From contig JBLWWH010000009.1 of NCBI GenBank assembly GCA_048268105.1, positions 1-64,000 on the forward strand: a stretch of 64,000 bases of DNA. Direction: 5' to 3'. The number at the start of each line of letters is the position of its first letter. The stretch's first letter is position 1. Positions 51,134-61,205 of the stretch are shown here, in pieces. The translations under genes were made by a program, and so were the position numbers. The DNA is from Profundicola sp048268105 (lineage in GTDB: Bacteria; Bacteroidota; Bacteroidia; Flavobacteriales; Weeksellaceae). The notes under the pieces are model-generated. The model had not been told where the DNA came from. It saw nothing but the letters and a program-made list of their open reading frames with translations, and searched no databases.

Positions 51134-53260
51134 ATGAAATACTCAATTTTATTTTTATTTTCATTCAATTTTATATTTATGAACGCACAAAAGTGGCCCG
51201 ATATAGTAGCACCCGATGCCGAACAACAAGAACACATAAGAGATATTCACGGAGAAAAAGTTAATGATCCTTATTATTGGATGAATGCCTTTTTCAAAAA
51301 AACGAAAGATAGCACAAAAATCATTGAATATTTAAATCAAGAGAATTCCTATGTAGACCAAATGATGGCAGATACAGAGAAATTCCAAGAAGATTTATTC
51401 ACTGAAATGAAATCGAGAATCAAAGAAAAAGACGAAAGTGTTCCTATGTTTGTAAATGGATTCTATTACTATACACGCACCGACGACGGCATGCAGTATT
51501 TTAAATATTGTCGTAAAAAAGGATCACTTGATGCTCCGGAGGAAGTATTATTGGATATAGATGAAATGGCTGAAGATCATTCTTATTATGCTGCGAGAGG
51601 CTTTAATATTAGCCCAAATAACAATCTACTTTTATTTGCAGTAGATAATGTTTCAAGGAGACAATATAAATTATATTTAAAAGATCTAACTACCGGTGAA
51701 GTCACTTACCAAGGAATTGAAAACACCTCTGGGGGAACGGCTTGGGCAAATGATAATAAGACTTTCTTCTATACAGCCAATAACCCAGAAACTTTATTAA
51801 GTGAGAGAATTATGCGTCATAAAATTAATACCGACGCAAAGAAGGTCGAGGTTGTTTATAAAGAAGAAGATAACACCAATTATATCGGTGTATACAAATC
51901 TAAAAATCAACAATATATAATGATATATTCGTCTTCTACTACAAGTTCTGAAGAAAGATTTTTAGATGCCAATCAAGCTTCAGGAAAGTTTAAAGTCTTT
52001 CAACCTCGAATGAAAGATGTTCTTTATAGTATTGTGCCATTAGAGGATAGATTTTTAATTTTAACCAATAAGGATGCATTAAACTTTAAATTGATGGAAA
52101 GTCCTTTACAAGCTACTGAAGTAGAAAATTGGACCGAAGTTATTCCACATAGAGAAGATGTTTTGATTGAAGGTGTTGATGAGTTTAATCGTTATTTGGT
52201 AATTACAGAAAGGTTTAATGGTTTAACGCGATTGATTATTAAAAACCGAGAAACTGGCCAAGAAAAGAAATTACAATTCGATGAGCCAACTTATGTGGTT
52301 TATCCCACTGGAAATGCTGAATATTTTACTGATACTCTTAGGTTTGCTTATATTTCTATGGTTACACCTGCTTCTATTTACGAAGAAAATATGCAGACAG
52401 GTACAAGAACATTAATGAAGCAACAAATCGTTTTAGGTGACTTTGATAAGACAAATTATGTTTCTGAAAGATTATTTGCAACAGCCAAAGACGGCACACA
52501 AATTCCGATATCTTTGGTTTACAAGAAAGGGCTGAAAAAAGACGGTAAAAATCCTTTGGTGTTATATGGCTACGGATCTTATGGAAGTTCGATGGATGCG
52601 ACTTTTTCGACAACACGACTTTCTTTATTAGACAGAGGCTTTATTTTTGCCATTGCACATATTCGCGGTGGTGAAGAAATGGGAAGAAAATGGTATGAAG
52701 ATGGAAAATTAATGAATAAGATCAATACTTTCACTGATTTTATTAATTGTGGAGAGTTTTTAATTCAAGAAAAATATACATCTAAAGAACATCTGTATGC
52801 CCAAGGAGGTTCTGCGGGTGGTTTATTAGTGGGTGCCATTGCTAATATGCGTCCAGATTTATGGAATGGAATCATTGCTCAAGTTCCTTTTGTAGATGTG
52901 GTAAATACGATGTTAGATACCACTATTCCCTTAACAACGAATGAATATGACGAATGGGGGAATCCAAATTTTGAAGAAGCGTATCAGTACATGAAATCTT
53001 ATTCTCCTTATGAAAATGTAAAAGCCTTAGATTACCCCAACATGTTGGTAACAACAGGACTACATGATTCTCAAGTTCAATATTTCGAACCAGCCAAATG
53101 GGTAGCGAGATTGAGAGATTTAAATACAAGTAAGAATGTAATTCTTTTCAAAACCGATATGGAATATGGTCATGGTGGTGCTTCAGGAAGGTTTGATTAT
53201 TTAAAAGAAATTGCGCTAGAACATGCTTTTCTATTTAAATTAGAAGGAATTAGCAAGTAA
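51134..53260 (+). CDS. Secreted prolyl oligopeptidase-family (S9, oligopeptidase B-like) peptidase
   Basis: 708 residues. A signal peptide (MKYSILFLFSFNFIFMNAQ) is followed by a seven-bladed propeller (about 70-420) and an alpha/beta-hydrolase domain. Nucleophile Ser in QGGSAGGLLVGAI; acid in TTGLHDSQVQYFEP; His in EYGHGGASGRFDY. The N-terminal pattern HGEKVNDPYYWMNAFF is typical of oligopeptidase B, which cuts after basic residues in short peptides. The signal peptide suggests periplasmic peptide digestion. It is monocistronic, with a promoter in the 65-base divergent gap and a terminator. Confidence 0.94.
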   Translation: MKYSILFLFSFNFIFMNAQKWPDIVAPDAEQQEHIRDIHGEKVNDPYYWMNAFFKKTKDSTKIIEYLNQENSYVDQMMADTEKFQEDLFTEMKSRIKEKDESVPMFVNGFYYYTRTDDGMQYFKYCRKKGSLDAPEEVLLDIDEMAEDHSYYAARGFNISPNNNLLLFAVDNVSRRQYKLYLKDLTTGEVTYQGIENTSGGTAWANDNKTFFYTANNPETLLSERIMRHKINTDAKKVEVVYKEEDNTNYIGVYKSKNQQYIMIYSSSTTSSEERFLDANQASGKFKVFQPRMKDVLYSIVPLEDRFLILTNKDALNFKLMESPLQATEVENWTEVIPHREDVLIEGVDEFNRYLVITERFNGLTRLIIKNRETGQEKKLQFDEPTYVVYPTGNAEYFTDTLRFAYISMVTPASIYEENMQTGTRTLMKQQIVLGDFDKTNYVSERLFATAKDGTQIPISLVYKKGLKKDGKNPLVLYGYGSYGSSMDATFSTTRLSLLDRGFIFAIAHIRGGEEMGRKWYEDGKLMNKINTFTDFINCGEFLIQEKYTSKEHLYAQGGSAGGLLVGAIANMRPDLWNGIIAQVPFVDVVNTMLDTTIPLTTNEYDEWGNPNFEEAYQYMKSYSPYENVKALDYPNMLVTTGLHDSQVQYFEPAKWVARLRDLNTSKNVILFKTDMEYGHGGASGRFDYLKEIALEHAFLFKLEGISK

Positions 53261-53282
53261 AAACACTTACTTAAATCATTAT

Positions 53283-53328
53283 AATTCGATTTTGAATCTA
53301 GAAAATTTAGATTTAAAATCGAATTTTT
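53283..53328 (+). terminator. Terminator of the oligopeptidase gene
   Basis: Long arms AATTCGATTTTGAATCTA / TAGATTTAAAATCGAATT (53283-53300, 53308-53325) with one imperfect pair and a T-rich end. Confidence 0.75.
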
Positions 53329-53384
53329 ACATCTAATAAAATGAGTATCAAAAGTTAAACAAACTCCCAAAATGCGCCAAATTA

Positions 53385-53415
53385 TTGTTTAAGATTTGTT
53401 TATAACCTAATTTTG
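53385..53415 (+). promoter_or_regulatory. Promoter of the TPR gene
   Basis: TTG (53385-53387), 20 bases, TAATTTTG (53408-53415). The ATG is at 53457. Confidence 0.5.
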
Positions 53416-53456
53416 CAAGTTATTAAAGGTTATTAAATAACCTCTATCTTTAACAT

Positions 53457-54818
53457 ATGAATGATGATTTGCTCAATAACGATTTGATTGATCGCTTTGA
53501 AGAGATGCTGGAGGAGAATGAACGTTATTATTTCGACGGCGAAGAATTAAACGAAATCATTGGCTATTACTTAGATGTAGGCGATTTACCCTTTGCTTAT
53601 AAGGCGATTGAATATGCACTAGAATTGCATCCAGGCAGCGTAGAAATGCGTGTAAAAGTTTTGGAGTATATGCTAGAAGTGGATATGCTAAAAGAAGCTG
53701 GTGAATTGATCGAAGAGCTAAAAGATGTAATGTCAAATGAAATAGATTTCATTATTGCTCAAGCTAAGTATTGGTCGATTAAGGGTCAGCATAGACGCGC
53801 TATTGGTTTTTACCGAAAAGCCTTAGATTTTGGTATGGAGGAAGACTACATCAACCATTGCCTTGGAGCTGAGTACATGAACTTGAATGAAATTGGGCAA
53901 GCTTTATTTCACTATAAAGCAGCTTTGGATTTAGATTTGGATGATCAAATCGCATTCTACGCTTGTGTGCAATGTTTTGATGAAATTCGTCGCCCTAAAG
54001 ATTGTATAGATTTTTTAAAACAATATATTGATTTAAGACCCTATGCCGACTTTGCGTGGTACCAATTAGGTTCTAATTATATTCAATTAAAAGATTATCA
54101 GAACGCTGCAGAAGCTTTTGATTATGCGGTATGCATCAACCCAAGTGGGATTAATAATTTAATGCAATTAGCTTTTTGTTATGAAGAATTAAATGATTAT
54201 CCCAAGGCCATCGAAACTTATTTAGAAGCATTAGAAGAAGATGACTCGCCTGCTTATACTTTAATGAAAATTGGTAAGTGTTATTTAGAAACTGATGATA
54301 TTTCTAAAGCTTTAGCATACTACCACAAAGCTATTCACGAAGATCCACAATTAGACAAGGCATGGTCTGCAACCGCTGATATTTACGAATCTATTGGAAA
54401 TCTTGAAGAATCTATCCATTATCTGAATCGTGCTGTCGAACTAGATTCTATGCAGATTAATTACTGGAAAAGATTGGCTTATCTCAATATCCAAATGGGT
54501 AAATACGAGGAAGCTGACATCAATTACGAGAAAATCATAAAGCTAGAACCAAGTCATTTTCTGAACTGGTTAGGATTTACAGAATTATTGATTGTTTTAG
54601 GTGAATACCAAAAAGCAATTGAAATAGCCAAGCGAGGTTTGAAGAAATTTGAGCGAGCTGAATTGTACTATCAAGTTAGCTGTTGTCAGTTTTTATTAAA
54701 TGATAACATTACTGCTACGCAAACTTTGACGAAAGCTATTGAACTGAATCCAAAATTAGTGGACGAAATGTTTGCTAAATATCCAATTCTTAAGCTGAAG
54801 TCTTTTGGGATGAGCTAA
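53457..54818 (+). CDS. Cytosolic tetratricopeptide-repeat protein
   Basis: 453 residues without a signal peptide or membrane segment. It is made almost wholly of TPR units, about eleven, for example AWYQLGSNYIQLKDYQNAAE, LMKIGKCYLETDDISKALAY, AWSATADIYESIGNLEESIH and YWKRLAYLNIQMGKYEEADI. The N-terminal 40 residues are acidic (MNDDLLNNDLIDRFEEMLEE). TPR proteins act as scaffolds, and no enzymatic domain is present. Function and partner are unknown. It is a single-gene unit. Confidence 0.9.
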   Translation: MNDDLLNNDLIDRFEEMLEENERYYFDGEELNEIIGYYLDVGDLPFAYKAIEYALELHPGSVEMRVKVLEYMLEVDMLKEAGELIEELKDVMSNEIDFIIAQAKYWSIKGQHRRAIGFYRKALDFGMEEDYINHCLGAEYMNLNEIGQALFHYKAALDLDLDDQIAFYACVQCFDEIRRPKDCIDFLKQYIDLRPYADFAWYQLGSNYIQLKDYQNAAEAFDYAVCINPSGINNLMQLAFCYEELNDYPKAIETYLEALEEDDSPAYTLMKIGKCYLETDDISKALAYYHKAIHEDPQLDKAWSATADIYESIGNLEESIHYLNRAVELDSMQINYWKRLAYLNIQMGKYEEADINYEKIIKLEPSHFLNWLGFTELLIVLGEYQKAIEIAKRGLKKFERAELYYQVSCCQFLLNDNITATQTLTKAIELNPKLVDEMFAKYPILKLKSFGMS

Positions 54819-54954
54819 AGTTCAATCCTCTCCTATTTTAAATTTTAATTTAATAAGTCTTTTTTTAAAGTCCATCGATTTTAACTAAAGATTTACATAG
54901 GCTTTTCTTTGTTTTTATAGGTTTTTAGTATCTTGTTACATAAATATATTAAAC

Positions 54955-56310
54955 ATGAAATCTATTAATCCATATAATCAAGAGGTTGTTTTCGAGCACA
55001 AAGAATTCACTATAAAACAGGTTGAGGAAGCTGTTGAAAAGTCTCAATATGCTTTTAAAGAATGGCGAAAAACAAGTTTTGAGAATCGAGCAAAACTTTT
55101 CCTTGCCTTAGCTGATGTATTAAATAAAAACAAAGCGAAATATGCTGAAGTAATGACCTTAGAAATCGGAAAACCTATTTCTCAAGGAATTGCTGAAATC
55201 GAAAAATGTGTGTGGGTTTGTAGATATTATGCTGAAAATGCAGAAAAACAATTATCTGCCAATAAGGTTTCCACAGATGCTCAAGAATCTTATGTTCGAT
55301 ACGATCCATTGGGTGTTTTGTTAGCCGTAATGCCTTGGAATTTCCCATTTTGGCAAGTGTTTAGGTTTGCTGTACCAAGTCTTTCTGCTGGCAATACGGG
55401 CTTATTAAAACACGCTAGCAATGTGATGGAATCTGCCAAAATGATAGAGCAAAGTTTTGTTGAGGCTGGATTTCCAAAGGATGTTTTTCAAAGTTTAATT
55501 ATCAAAAGTGATAAAGTAGAAAAAATCATACGTAACCCTATAGTTAAAGCTGTTTCTCTCACAGGTAGTAATGCTGCTGGAGCGGCTGTGGCTAAAGTTG
55601 CCAGCGAAGAAATCAAACCATCCTTACTAGAATTAGGTGGAAATAATGCATTGGTTGTTTTTGATGATTCTGATTTAGAAGCTACCTTGAATACTTGTGT
55701 TCATGCGAGATTTCAAAATACGGGACAGAGTTGTATCGCAGGAAAAAGACTATTTGTACATAAAAATATTGCAGAAGAATTTATAGCAAAAATAACCCAA
55801 AAAATTGTTGCACTTAAATCCGGTAATCCATTAGATGAAGAAACCTACATTGGAACCATGGTGAGTAAAGAAGCTGCAGAGACCTTAAATGAGCAGTTAC
55901 AAGATGCCATCAAGAAAGGTGCTGAAGTGGTTATAGGTGGTAATTATAATCAAGCTTATTTTGAGCCAACTTTAGTGAAAAAGGTTACGCCTGATATGAA
56001 AATATATAATGAGGAAACCTTTGGTCCCCTCTTGGCTTGTTCTACATTTGAGAGTGAGGAAGAAGTACTAGAAATGGTAAATTCTTCGGATTATGGATTG
56101 GGTGTGAGTTTATTTTCTACCAACAAAAAAAGAATTGAGGGTTTAATTCCATTATTCGAAGACGGAGCTGTGTTTGTGAATGAATTAGTGAAAAGTGATC
56201 CTAGATTACCTTTTGGCGGCACCAAGATTTCTGGTTACGGAAGAGAATTATCCGAAGAAGGAATAAAAGCATTTGTCAATAAAAAGACCGTTTACATTAA
56301 AGGACTTTAA
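54955..56310 (+). CDS. NAD(P)-dependent aldehyde dehydrogenase, succinate-semialdehyde dehydrogenase-like
   Basis: 451 residues, the short ALDH form. Cofactor segment VMPWNFPFWQVFRFAVPSL and VSLTGSNAAGAAVAKVASEE; general base Glu in LLELGGNNALVVFDDSD; nucleophile Cys in FQNTGQSCIAGKR; C-terminal PFGGTKISGYGRELSEEGI. The sequence is of the GabD/YneI succinate-semialdehyde type, oxidising the aldehyde to succinate. Substrate choice is inferred. It is monocistronic; TTTG (54908-54911), 17 bases, then TATCTTGT (54929-54936) is a possible weak promoter. Confidence 0.92.
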   Translation: MKSINPYNQEVVFEHKEFTIKQVEEAVEKSQYAFKEWRKTSFENRAKLFLALADVLNKNKAKYAEVMTLEIGKPISQGIAEIEKCVWVCRYYAENAEKQLSANKVSTDAQESYVRYDPLGVLLAVMPWNFPFWQVFRFAVPSLSAGNTGLLKHASNVMESAKMIEQSFVEAGFPKDVFQSLIIKSDKVEKIIRNPIVKAVSLTGSNAAGAAVAKVASEEIKPSLLELGGNNALVVFDDSDLEATLNTCVHARFQNTGQSCIAGKRLFVHKNIAEEFIAKITQKIVALKSGNPLDEETYIGTMVSKEAAETLNEQLQDAIKKGAEVVIGGNYNQAYFEPTLVKKVTPDMKIYNEETFGPLLACSTFESEEEVLEMVNSSDYGLGVSLFSTNKKRIEGLIPLFEDGAVFVNELVKSDPRLPFGGTKISGYGRELSEEGIKAFVNKKTVYIKGL

Positions 56311-56364
56311 AGAAAAATCCTGCTTATAAGGCGTGATTTTATATTGAAAATTTCTATAAAAATT

Positions 56365-58818
56365 TTAATAAGGATCGACATCAAAATCAATACGAACAGA
56401 TCTAAAAGTTTTCACCTGATGCAAGTTTTCTAAAGCATCTTTCAAGAGAACCTTTACTTTTTTAGCCGATTGATTTGGGAGAATTTTGACTAAAACTTTA
56501 AAGTAATAATTGTTATTCATTCTTGCGATGCTTGGTGCTTCTGGACCTAATAAAGTTTTTTCATCAAAGTATTTTCTAAGAGATTCAGCATAATAGTTAG
56601 CTGTTTTGTAGCATCTATCTCTATTTTTATGACGGAAAGTAATTTCAATCATTTTCACAAATGGAGGATATAGGAAGTCGCGTCTTTCATATAAAGTTTC
56701 CTGCGCCATCTCATGATATTTAAATTGAGAAGCATATTGCAAAATCTTATGATCAGCAGAAAATGCCTGAATTAAAACCAATCCTCTATCCTTGCGTCTA
56801 CCTGCTCGACCTGCCACTTGTACAATTCGTTGAAAAGCTCTTTCGTGGGCTCTAAAATCAGGAAAATTAAGCAAACTATCCGCACGAATAATTCCCACCA
56901 AATTAACATGCTCAAAATCTAAACCTTTGGTCACCATCTGTGTTCCAACCAGCATGTCCACTTCTCTATTTTCAAAAGCTTTAATTAACTTTTCGAAAGC
57001 AAATTTCTTACGCATACTATCAACATCCATTCGTGCGATGCTATTATTTGGGAAAATTCGCAATAAATCTTCCTCAATTTGCTCGGTTCCAATTCCTTTG
57101 GTTTCTAGCTCAACGCTTTTACATTGATAACATTTATTTGGTTTCGCCTGAGAATGTCCACAATAATGACATTTAAGTTGATGAGATAATTGGTGATAAG
57201 TCAATGCCACATCACAATTGGGGCAATAAGGCGTATGACCACAACTTTTACATTCCATAACAGGCGCATAACCACGTCTGTTTTGAAATATAATCACTTG
57301 TTTATCATTCTTAAAAGTTTCACGAATCTGATTCTCTAATCGCAATGAAATATCCCCATTGAGTTCTTTCTTTTTCTGAGCTCGTCTTAAATCAACTATC
57401 TCCATCACTGGAGGCTGAACACCACCAAATCTTTGTGATAACTCTACATAGCCAATTTTACCTTGTCGAGCCGCTAAATACATCTCTAAAGATGGCGTTG
57501 CTGAGCCCAAAATAGTCTTTGCTCCTTGCATTTTAGCCATCACTAAGGCCGCATCGCGTGCATGAAAATTAGGTTTGGAATCTTGTTGTTTTAAAGAAGT
57601 TTCATGTTCCTCATCCACAATGATTAAACCTAAATCTTGAATGGGTAAAAACATACTCGACCTCGCTCCTATCAGAATTTGATAGTCATTGTTAATGGTC
57701 TTTTGCCACAATTCCACCCTTTCATGTTGGTTAAATTTAGAATGATAAATTCCAATTTTATTTCCAAAATGCTTCTGAAGTCTTTGCGTTAATTGGGTGG
57801 TAAGCGAAATTTCGGGTAAGAGATATAGAACTTTTTTCCCCTTGCTCAATACTTTTTCAATTAACTTAATATAAATCTCGGTTTTACCGGATGAAGTAAC
57901 ACCATGTAAAAGAACCGTATCCTGCTCCTTTAGGTTTCTTCTTATTTCGTCGATAGCCTTTTGTTGATGTTCAGATAAATCATGGATGTCATGTAAATCT
58001 TCATCCAATTCATGAATTCTATCGGAAGTGTCCTCGAAAAATCTGATAATTCCTTTGTCGGCTAAGGATCGCAAAGTCGCATAAGAACCGCCAAATTCTT
58101 TTATAAACTGGGAAGCTAAAACTGGCTTGCTGGATTGCTGTTGGCGCATTACCAATTGAAAGAATAGTTCTCTTTGCTTAGGCGCTCTTTCTAATTCCGA
58201 TAAGACATCTTGCAAAGAATCATCTTGAAGTGAAATTTCAGTTTGAATATAATATTCAATTTTGGGTGTATATTTCTCTATCAGTCTTTCATCAAGTTCT
58301 ATTAAACCATAATCCAAAAGCTCTTTTAAAACTGGAATAACTGATTTTATCTCAATAAAATCTGCTGCTTCATCAACAGAAATCATAGATCTATGATGCA
58401 AAGACTCCCAAATTAAATAAGCATTTTCAGAAATTCCCTCTTCAACAGGAAATTCTTTACCCTTAACTAATTTAACGAAAGTATCGCTCTCTAATTTTAA
58501 GGCAGTGGGAAAAGCATTTTTAAAAACCTCTCCTAACGAACACATATAATAATCCGCTATCCATTCCCAAAGTTTGATTTGTTGAGACAAAACAAAAACT
58601 TCTTCCTCTAAAATTGATTGAATAAATTTTGTCTTGTATAATTCTGGTTTATTATGATGGAATGAGTGAATGATTCCCGTATAAATTTTTCTTTTACCAA
58701 ATTGTACCGCTACACGTTGACCTACTTTTAAATCCCAACCTGAGGGAACTTCATACGTAAAAGTTCCATCTAATGGTAAGGGTAGAATAATCTCAGCAAA
58801 TGTTTGTTTATCAGACAA
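56365..58818 (-). CDS. priA: Primosomal protein N' (PriA replication-restart helicase)
   Basis: 817 residues. An N-terminal 3'-DNA-binding domain (LDGTFTYEVPSGWDLKVGQR), then the SF2 helicase: Walker A LHGVTSSGKTEIY, DEEH box IIVDEEHETSLKQQ and HARDAALVMA. The zinc-binding insertion has eight Cys (CKSCGHTPYCPNCD ... CHYCGH ... CYQC). Motif VI region RIVQVAGRAGRR. PriA reloads the replisome at stalled forks. The start is TTG 58818; there is no in-frame ATG nearby. It lies downstream of the proline dehydrogenase gene on the same strand with hairpins between. Confidence 0.96.
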   Translation of the reverse strand: MSDKQTFAEIILPLPLDGTFTYEVPSGWDLKVGQRVAVQFGKRKIYTGIIHSFHHNKPELYKTKFIQSILEEEVFVLSQQIKLWEWIADYYMCSLGEVFKNAFPTALKLESDTFVKLVKGKEFPVEEGISENAYLIWESLHHRSMISVDEAADFIEIKSVIPVLKELLDYGLIELDERLIEKYTPKIEYYIQTEISLQDDSLQDVLSELERAPKQRELFFQLVMRQQQSSKPVLASQFIKEFGGSYATLRSLADKGIIRFFEDTSDRIHELDEDLHDIHDLSEHQQKAIDEIRRNLKEQDTVLLHGVTSSGKTEIYIKLIEKVLSKGKKVLYLLPEISLTTQLTQRLQKHFGNKIGIYHSKFNQHERVELWQKTINNDYQILIGARSSMFLPIQDLGLIIVDEEHETSLKQQDSKPNFHARDAALVMAKMQGAKTILGSATPSLEMYLAARQGKIGYVELSQRFGGVQPPVMEIVDLRRAQKKKELNGDISLRLENQIRETFKNDKQVIIFQNRRGYAPVMECKSCGHTPYCPNCDVALTYHQLSHQLKCHYCGHSQAKPNKCYQCKSVELETKGIGTEQIEEDLLRIFPNNSIARMDVDSMRKKFAFEKLIKAFENREVDMLVGTQMVTKGLDFEHVNLVGIIRADSLLNFPDFRAHERAFQRIVQVAGRAGRRKDRGLVLIQAFSADHKILQYASQFKYHEMAQETLYERRDFLYPPFVKMIEITFRHKNRDRCYKTANYYAESLRKYFDEKTLLGPEAPSIARMNNNYYFKVLVKILPNQSAKKVKVLLKDALENLHQVKTFRSVRIDFDVDPY

Positions 58819-58852
58819 ATTAGACCTGTGTTTATAAAGTTGTTATAAAGAC

Positions 58853-58938
58853 AATAATGATTTAACTTATTGAAAAGCTAAATCATTATTATCAAGATTT
58901 GAAAATACTGAAATTAATTCAAAACTCAATATTTTCAA
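58853..58938 (-). terminator. Two adjacent hairpins after the proline dehydrogenase gene
   Basis: Arms AATAATGATTTA / TAAATCATTATT (58853-58864, 58879-58890) and TTGAAAATA / TATTTTCAA (58899-58907, 58930-58938), both perfect but AT-only or nearly so. They lie between the proline dehydrogenase stop and the priA start and may act as a weak terminator. Confidence 0.5.
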
Positions 58939-58953
58939 TTATAAAATAACTTT

Positions 58954-60120
58954 CTATTTTGCTAATTTTCTTCTTTCAAGTTCTTTTTGAATCAGACCAA
59001 GCTCTCTGGAAGATTGTCCTGCAACAGAAGTATTTTCTTGTGCACGACGGATTAAATAAGGCATTACGTCTTTCACAGGACCGTAGGGAACGTATTTCGC
59101 TACATTGTAACCCATGTCGCCTAATACAAAACTAATATTATCACTCATCCCCAGTAACTGTCCAAACCAAATATTGTGAACATCCTTTTCGAGATTATTA
59201 GATTGTATTTTTTCCATCACCAGTTTACAACTCAATTCATTGTGCGTTCCAGCGAATAAAGATATTCTATCACGATGTTGAAAAATAAATTCTATTGCTG
59301 CATTATAATCTCTATCCGTGGAAGCTTTATCTGGTTGAATTGGTGATTCGTAACCTTTATCAGCTGCTCTTTCGCGCTCGATTTCCATGTAAGCACCACG
59401 CACAACTTTATATCCTATGAAATAGTTTTCTTTTTCAGCCTTAGCAAATTGTTGTTTTAAATAAGCTAATCTATCATGACGATACATTTGAAGTGTATTT
59501 ACAACAATACAACGTTTCTTGTTATATTTTTCCATTAATTCAACAGCTAAATCGTCTGCTGCATCTTGCATCCATGAATGCTCAGCATCGATCATAATCG
59601 TTACATCATTTTCATAAGATTTCTTACAAACTTCATCAAAACGACGACGGATATTATCCCATTCCTTTTGCTCTTTGTCATTTAAAGCTTCTCCAGCTCC
59701 AACTTTGGTAAAGATTTTAATACTTCCAAACCCTGTAGGCTTGAATACAACGAAAGGAATTTTTGGGTTTCCTGTCGCATCATCAATAACCGCCATAATT
59801 TCATTAAAGCAGTTTTCATATTCTTCTTCATCTTCTTTTCCTTCAACAGAATAGTCTAAGATGCTTTTCACATTCTGAGAATATAACTTATCGATGGTCA
59901 ACATAGAATCCTTTCTTGTTTCTCCTCCACAGAAATGTGCAAAAACTGTATTCTTAATCAAGAATTTCACGCCAGGAATATGAATAGCCCATGGTAAACT
60001 CCAAGCCCCAAAATCGGTCAACCAATTTTTGTCTACCGCCACAAACATAACGTGTGCTTTACGCAACTCATTGTTTGATTTTAATTTAAAAGCTACCTCT
60101 GTATTCTCAAATAAGGACAT
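58954..60120 (-). CDS. Proline dehydrogenase
   Basis: 388 residues, a single-domain FAD-dependent proline dehydrogenase of the Bacteroidota type. Signatures: DYSVEGKEDEEEYENC, FVVFKPTGFG, TIMIDAEHSWMQDAADD, NTLQMYRHDRLAYL, GYKVVRGAYMEIERERA, FAGTHNELS and the C-terminal YVPYGPVKDVMPYLIRRAQE with the two substrate-binding Arg. It oxidises proline to pyrroline-5-carboxylate, passing electrons to the quinone pool. The partner pyrroline-5-carboxylate dehydrogenase is not next to it. ATG start. Confidence 0.95.
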   Translation of the reverse strand: MSLFENTEVAFKLKSNNELRKAHVMFVAVDKNWLTDFGAWSLPWAIHIPGVKFLIKNTVFAHFCGGETRKDSMLTIDKLYSQNVKSILDYSVEGKEDEEEYENCFNEIMAVIDDATGNPKIPFVVFKPTGFGSIKIFTKVGAGEALNDKEQKEWDNIRRRFDEVCKKSYENDVTIMIDAEHSWMQDAADDLAVELMEKYNKKRCIVVNTLQMYRHDRLAYLKQQFAKAEKENYFIGYKVVRGAYMEIERERAADKGYESPIQPDKASTDRDYNAAIEFIFQHRDRISLFAGTHNELSCKLVMEKIQSNNLEKDVHNIWFGQLLGMSDNISFVLGDMGYNVAKYVPYGPVKDVMPYLIRRAQENTSVAGQSSRELGLIQKELERRKLAK

Positions 60121-60250
60121 AAATGAATGATTTTTGAAGGCGTAAATTTACTGCAAAACCTATAAATAACAATTCAAATTGTTTACTTAAATCTATAGAT
60201 CGGTCAAGTTTCAATACGTCTTCATACTTTTTTTAAACTATAAAATAATT

Positions 60251-60919
60251 TTATTGATATTCAGGCTTCAAATCAGCATGAAAAACTTTATAAAACTTTT
60301 GTAGTTTTGGAGCTACAACCGCACTACAATAGGGTTGTGTCTTGTTTAATTCATAATAATCGGTGTGATAATCCTCTGCTGGATAAAAGTTACCATCTAA
60401 TGCAGAAATTTTGGTTACGATAGGATTAGCATATTTCACTGACTCAGATTCTTCAGCTATCGCTTTTTCCGCCCATTCTCTTTGAGCATCGTTGTGATAG
60501 AAAATCTCTGATCGATATTGCGTTCCCACATCATTTCCTTGTCTATTTAATTGGGTTGGATCATGAATAACCCAAAATGCATCTAATAATTTTTCATAGG
60601 AAATGACTTTTGGGTCATAGTATACCTGTATCACTTCTGCATGCCCCGTTTCTCCTGTAGTAACTTGCTTGTAAGTTGGATCTTTTTGGTGCCCTCCTGC
60701 ATATCCAGATTGAACCTTGTGGACGCCCTCTAATTGATCAAAAGCGGCTTCTATACACCAAAAACATCCTGCACCAAAGGTTGCTGATTCTAAATTACTC
60801 TTATCTATTTGACTCATATCTTGTTTTATAATTTTTTCTGATTTTTGTGCTTGCTGACAATTCATCAACATGGGAATACAACAAAGAAAACTTAGGATTC
60901 TTAAGGTAAAATTACTCAT
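60251..60919 (-). CDS. msrA: Peptide-methionine (S)-S-oxide reductase MsrA, lipoprotein form
   Basis: 222 residues from ATG 60919. The frame opens 57 bases further up, but MSNFTLRILSFLCCIPMLMNC is a lipoprotein signal (Cys21) and is the better start. The MsrA domain has the active site TFGAGCFWCIE (catalytic Cys52), SGYAGGHQKDPTYKQVTTG, GHAEVIQV and EDYHTDYYELNK. It repairs oxidised methionine in exported proteins. No MsrB domain is fused. The lipid anchor puts it in the periplasm. It is a single-gene unit. Confidence 0.95.
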   Translation of the reverse strand: MSNFTLRILSFLCCIPMLMNCQQAQKSEKIIKQDMSQIDKSNLESATFGAGCFWCIEAAFDQLEGVHKVQSGYAGGHQKDPTYKQVTTGETGHAEVIQVYYDPKVISYEKLLDAFWVIHDPTQLNRQGNDVGTQYRSEIFYHNDAQREWAEKAIAEESESVKYANPIVTKISALDGNFYPAEDYHTDYYELNKTQPYCSAVVAPKLQKFYKVFHADLKPEYQ

Positions 60920-61012
60920 TTTGATTGATGTATTTCTTAAAATATTATACGAAACTATATAAGGTTCAAATATCATGCAATGAAGTGTTTTTTAACCGAA
61001 ACTTTAATTATT

Positions 61013-61059
61013 TTTAAAAATTCATCTTAGGTTTAGATTTTAAAAAATGAATTTTTAAA
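61013..61059. repeat. Perfect 13-base inverted repeat
   Basis: TTTAAAAATTCAT (61013-61025) and ATGAATTTTTAAA (61047-61059), 21 bases apart, in the region between msrA (-) and the CHAP pseudogene (+). It could be an operator or an AT-rich coincidence. Confidence 0.5.
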
Positions 61060-61205
61060 TACCACGAATTTATATTTTTTATTCATACCCTATGAATCAA
61101 CCTATTACTAAACTTACATAATTTTATATATCTTAGATGGAGTAAAAAGTAATGTCATGATTTTCCACATCTTCATTTATTATTAAACGCTTAAATCTTC
61201 AACTT

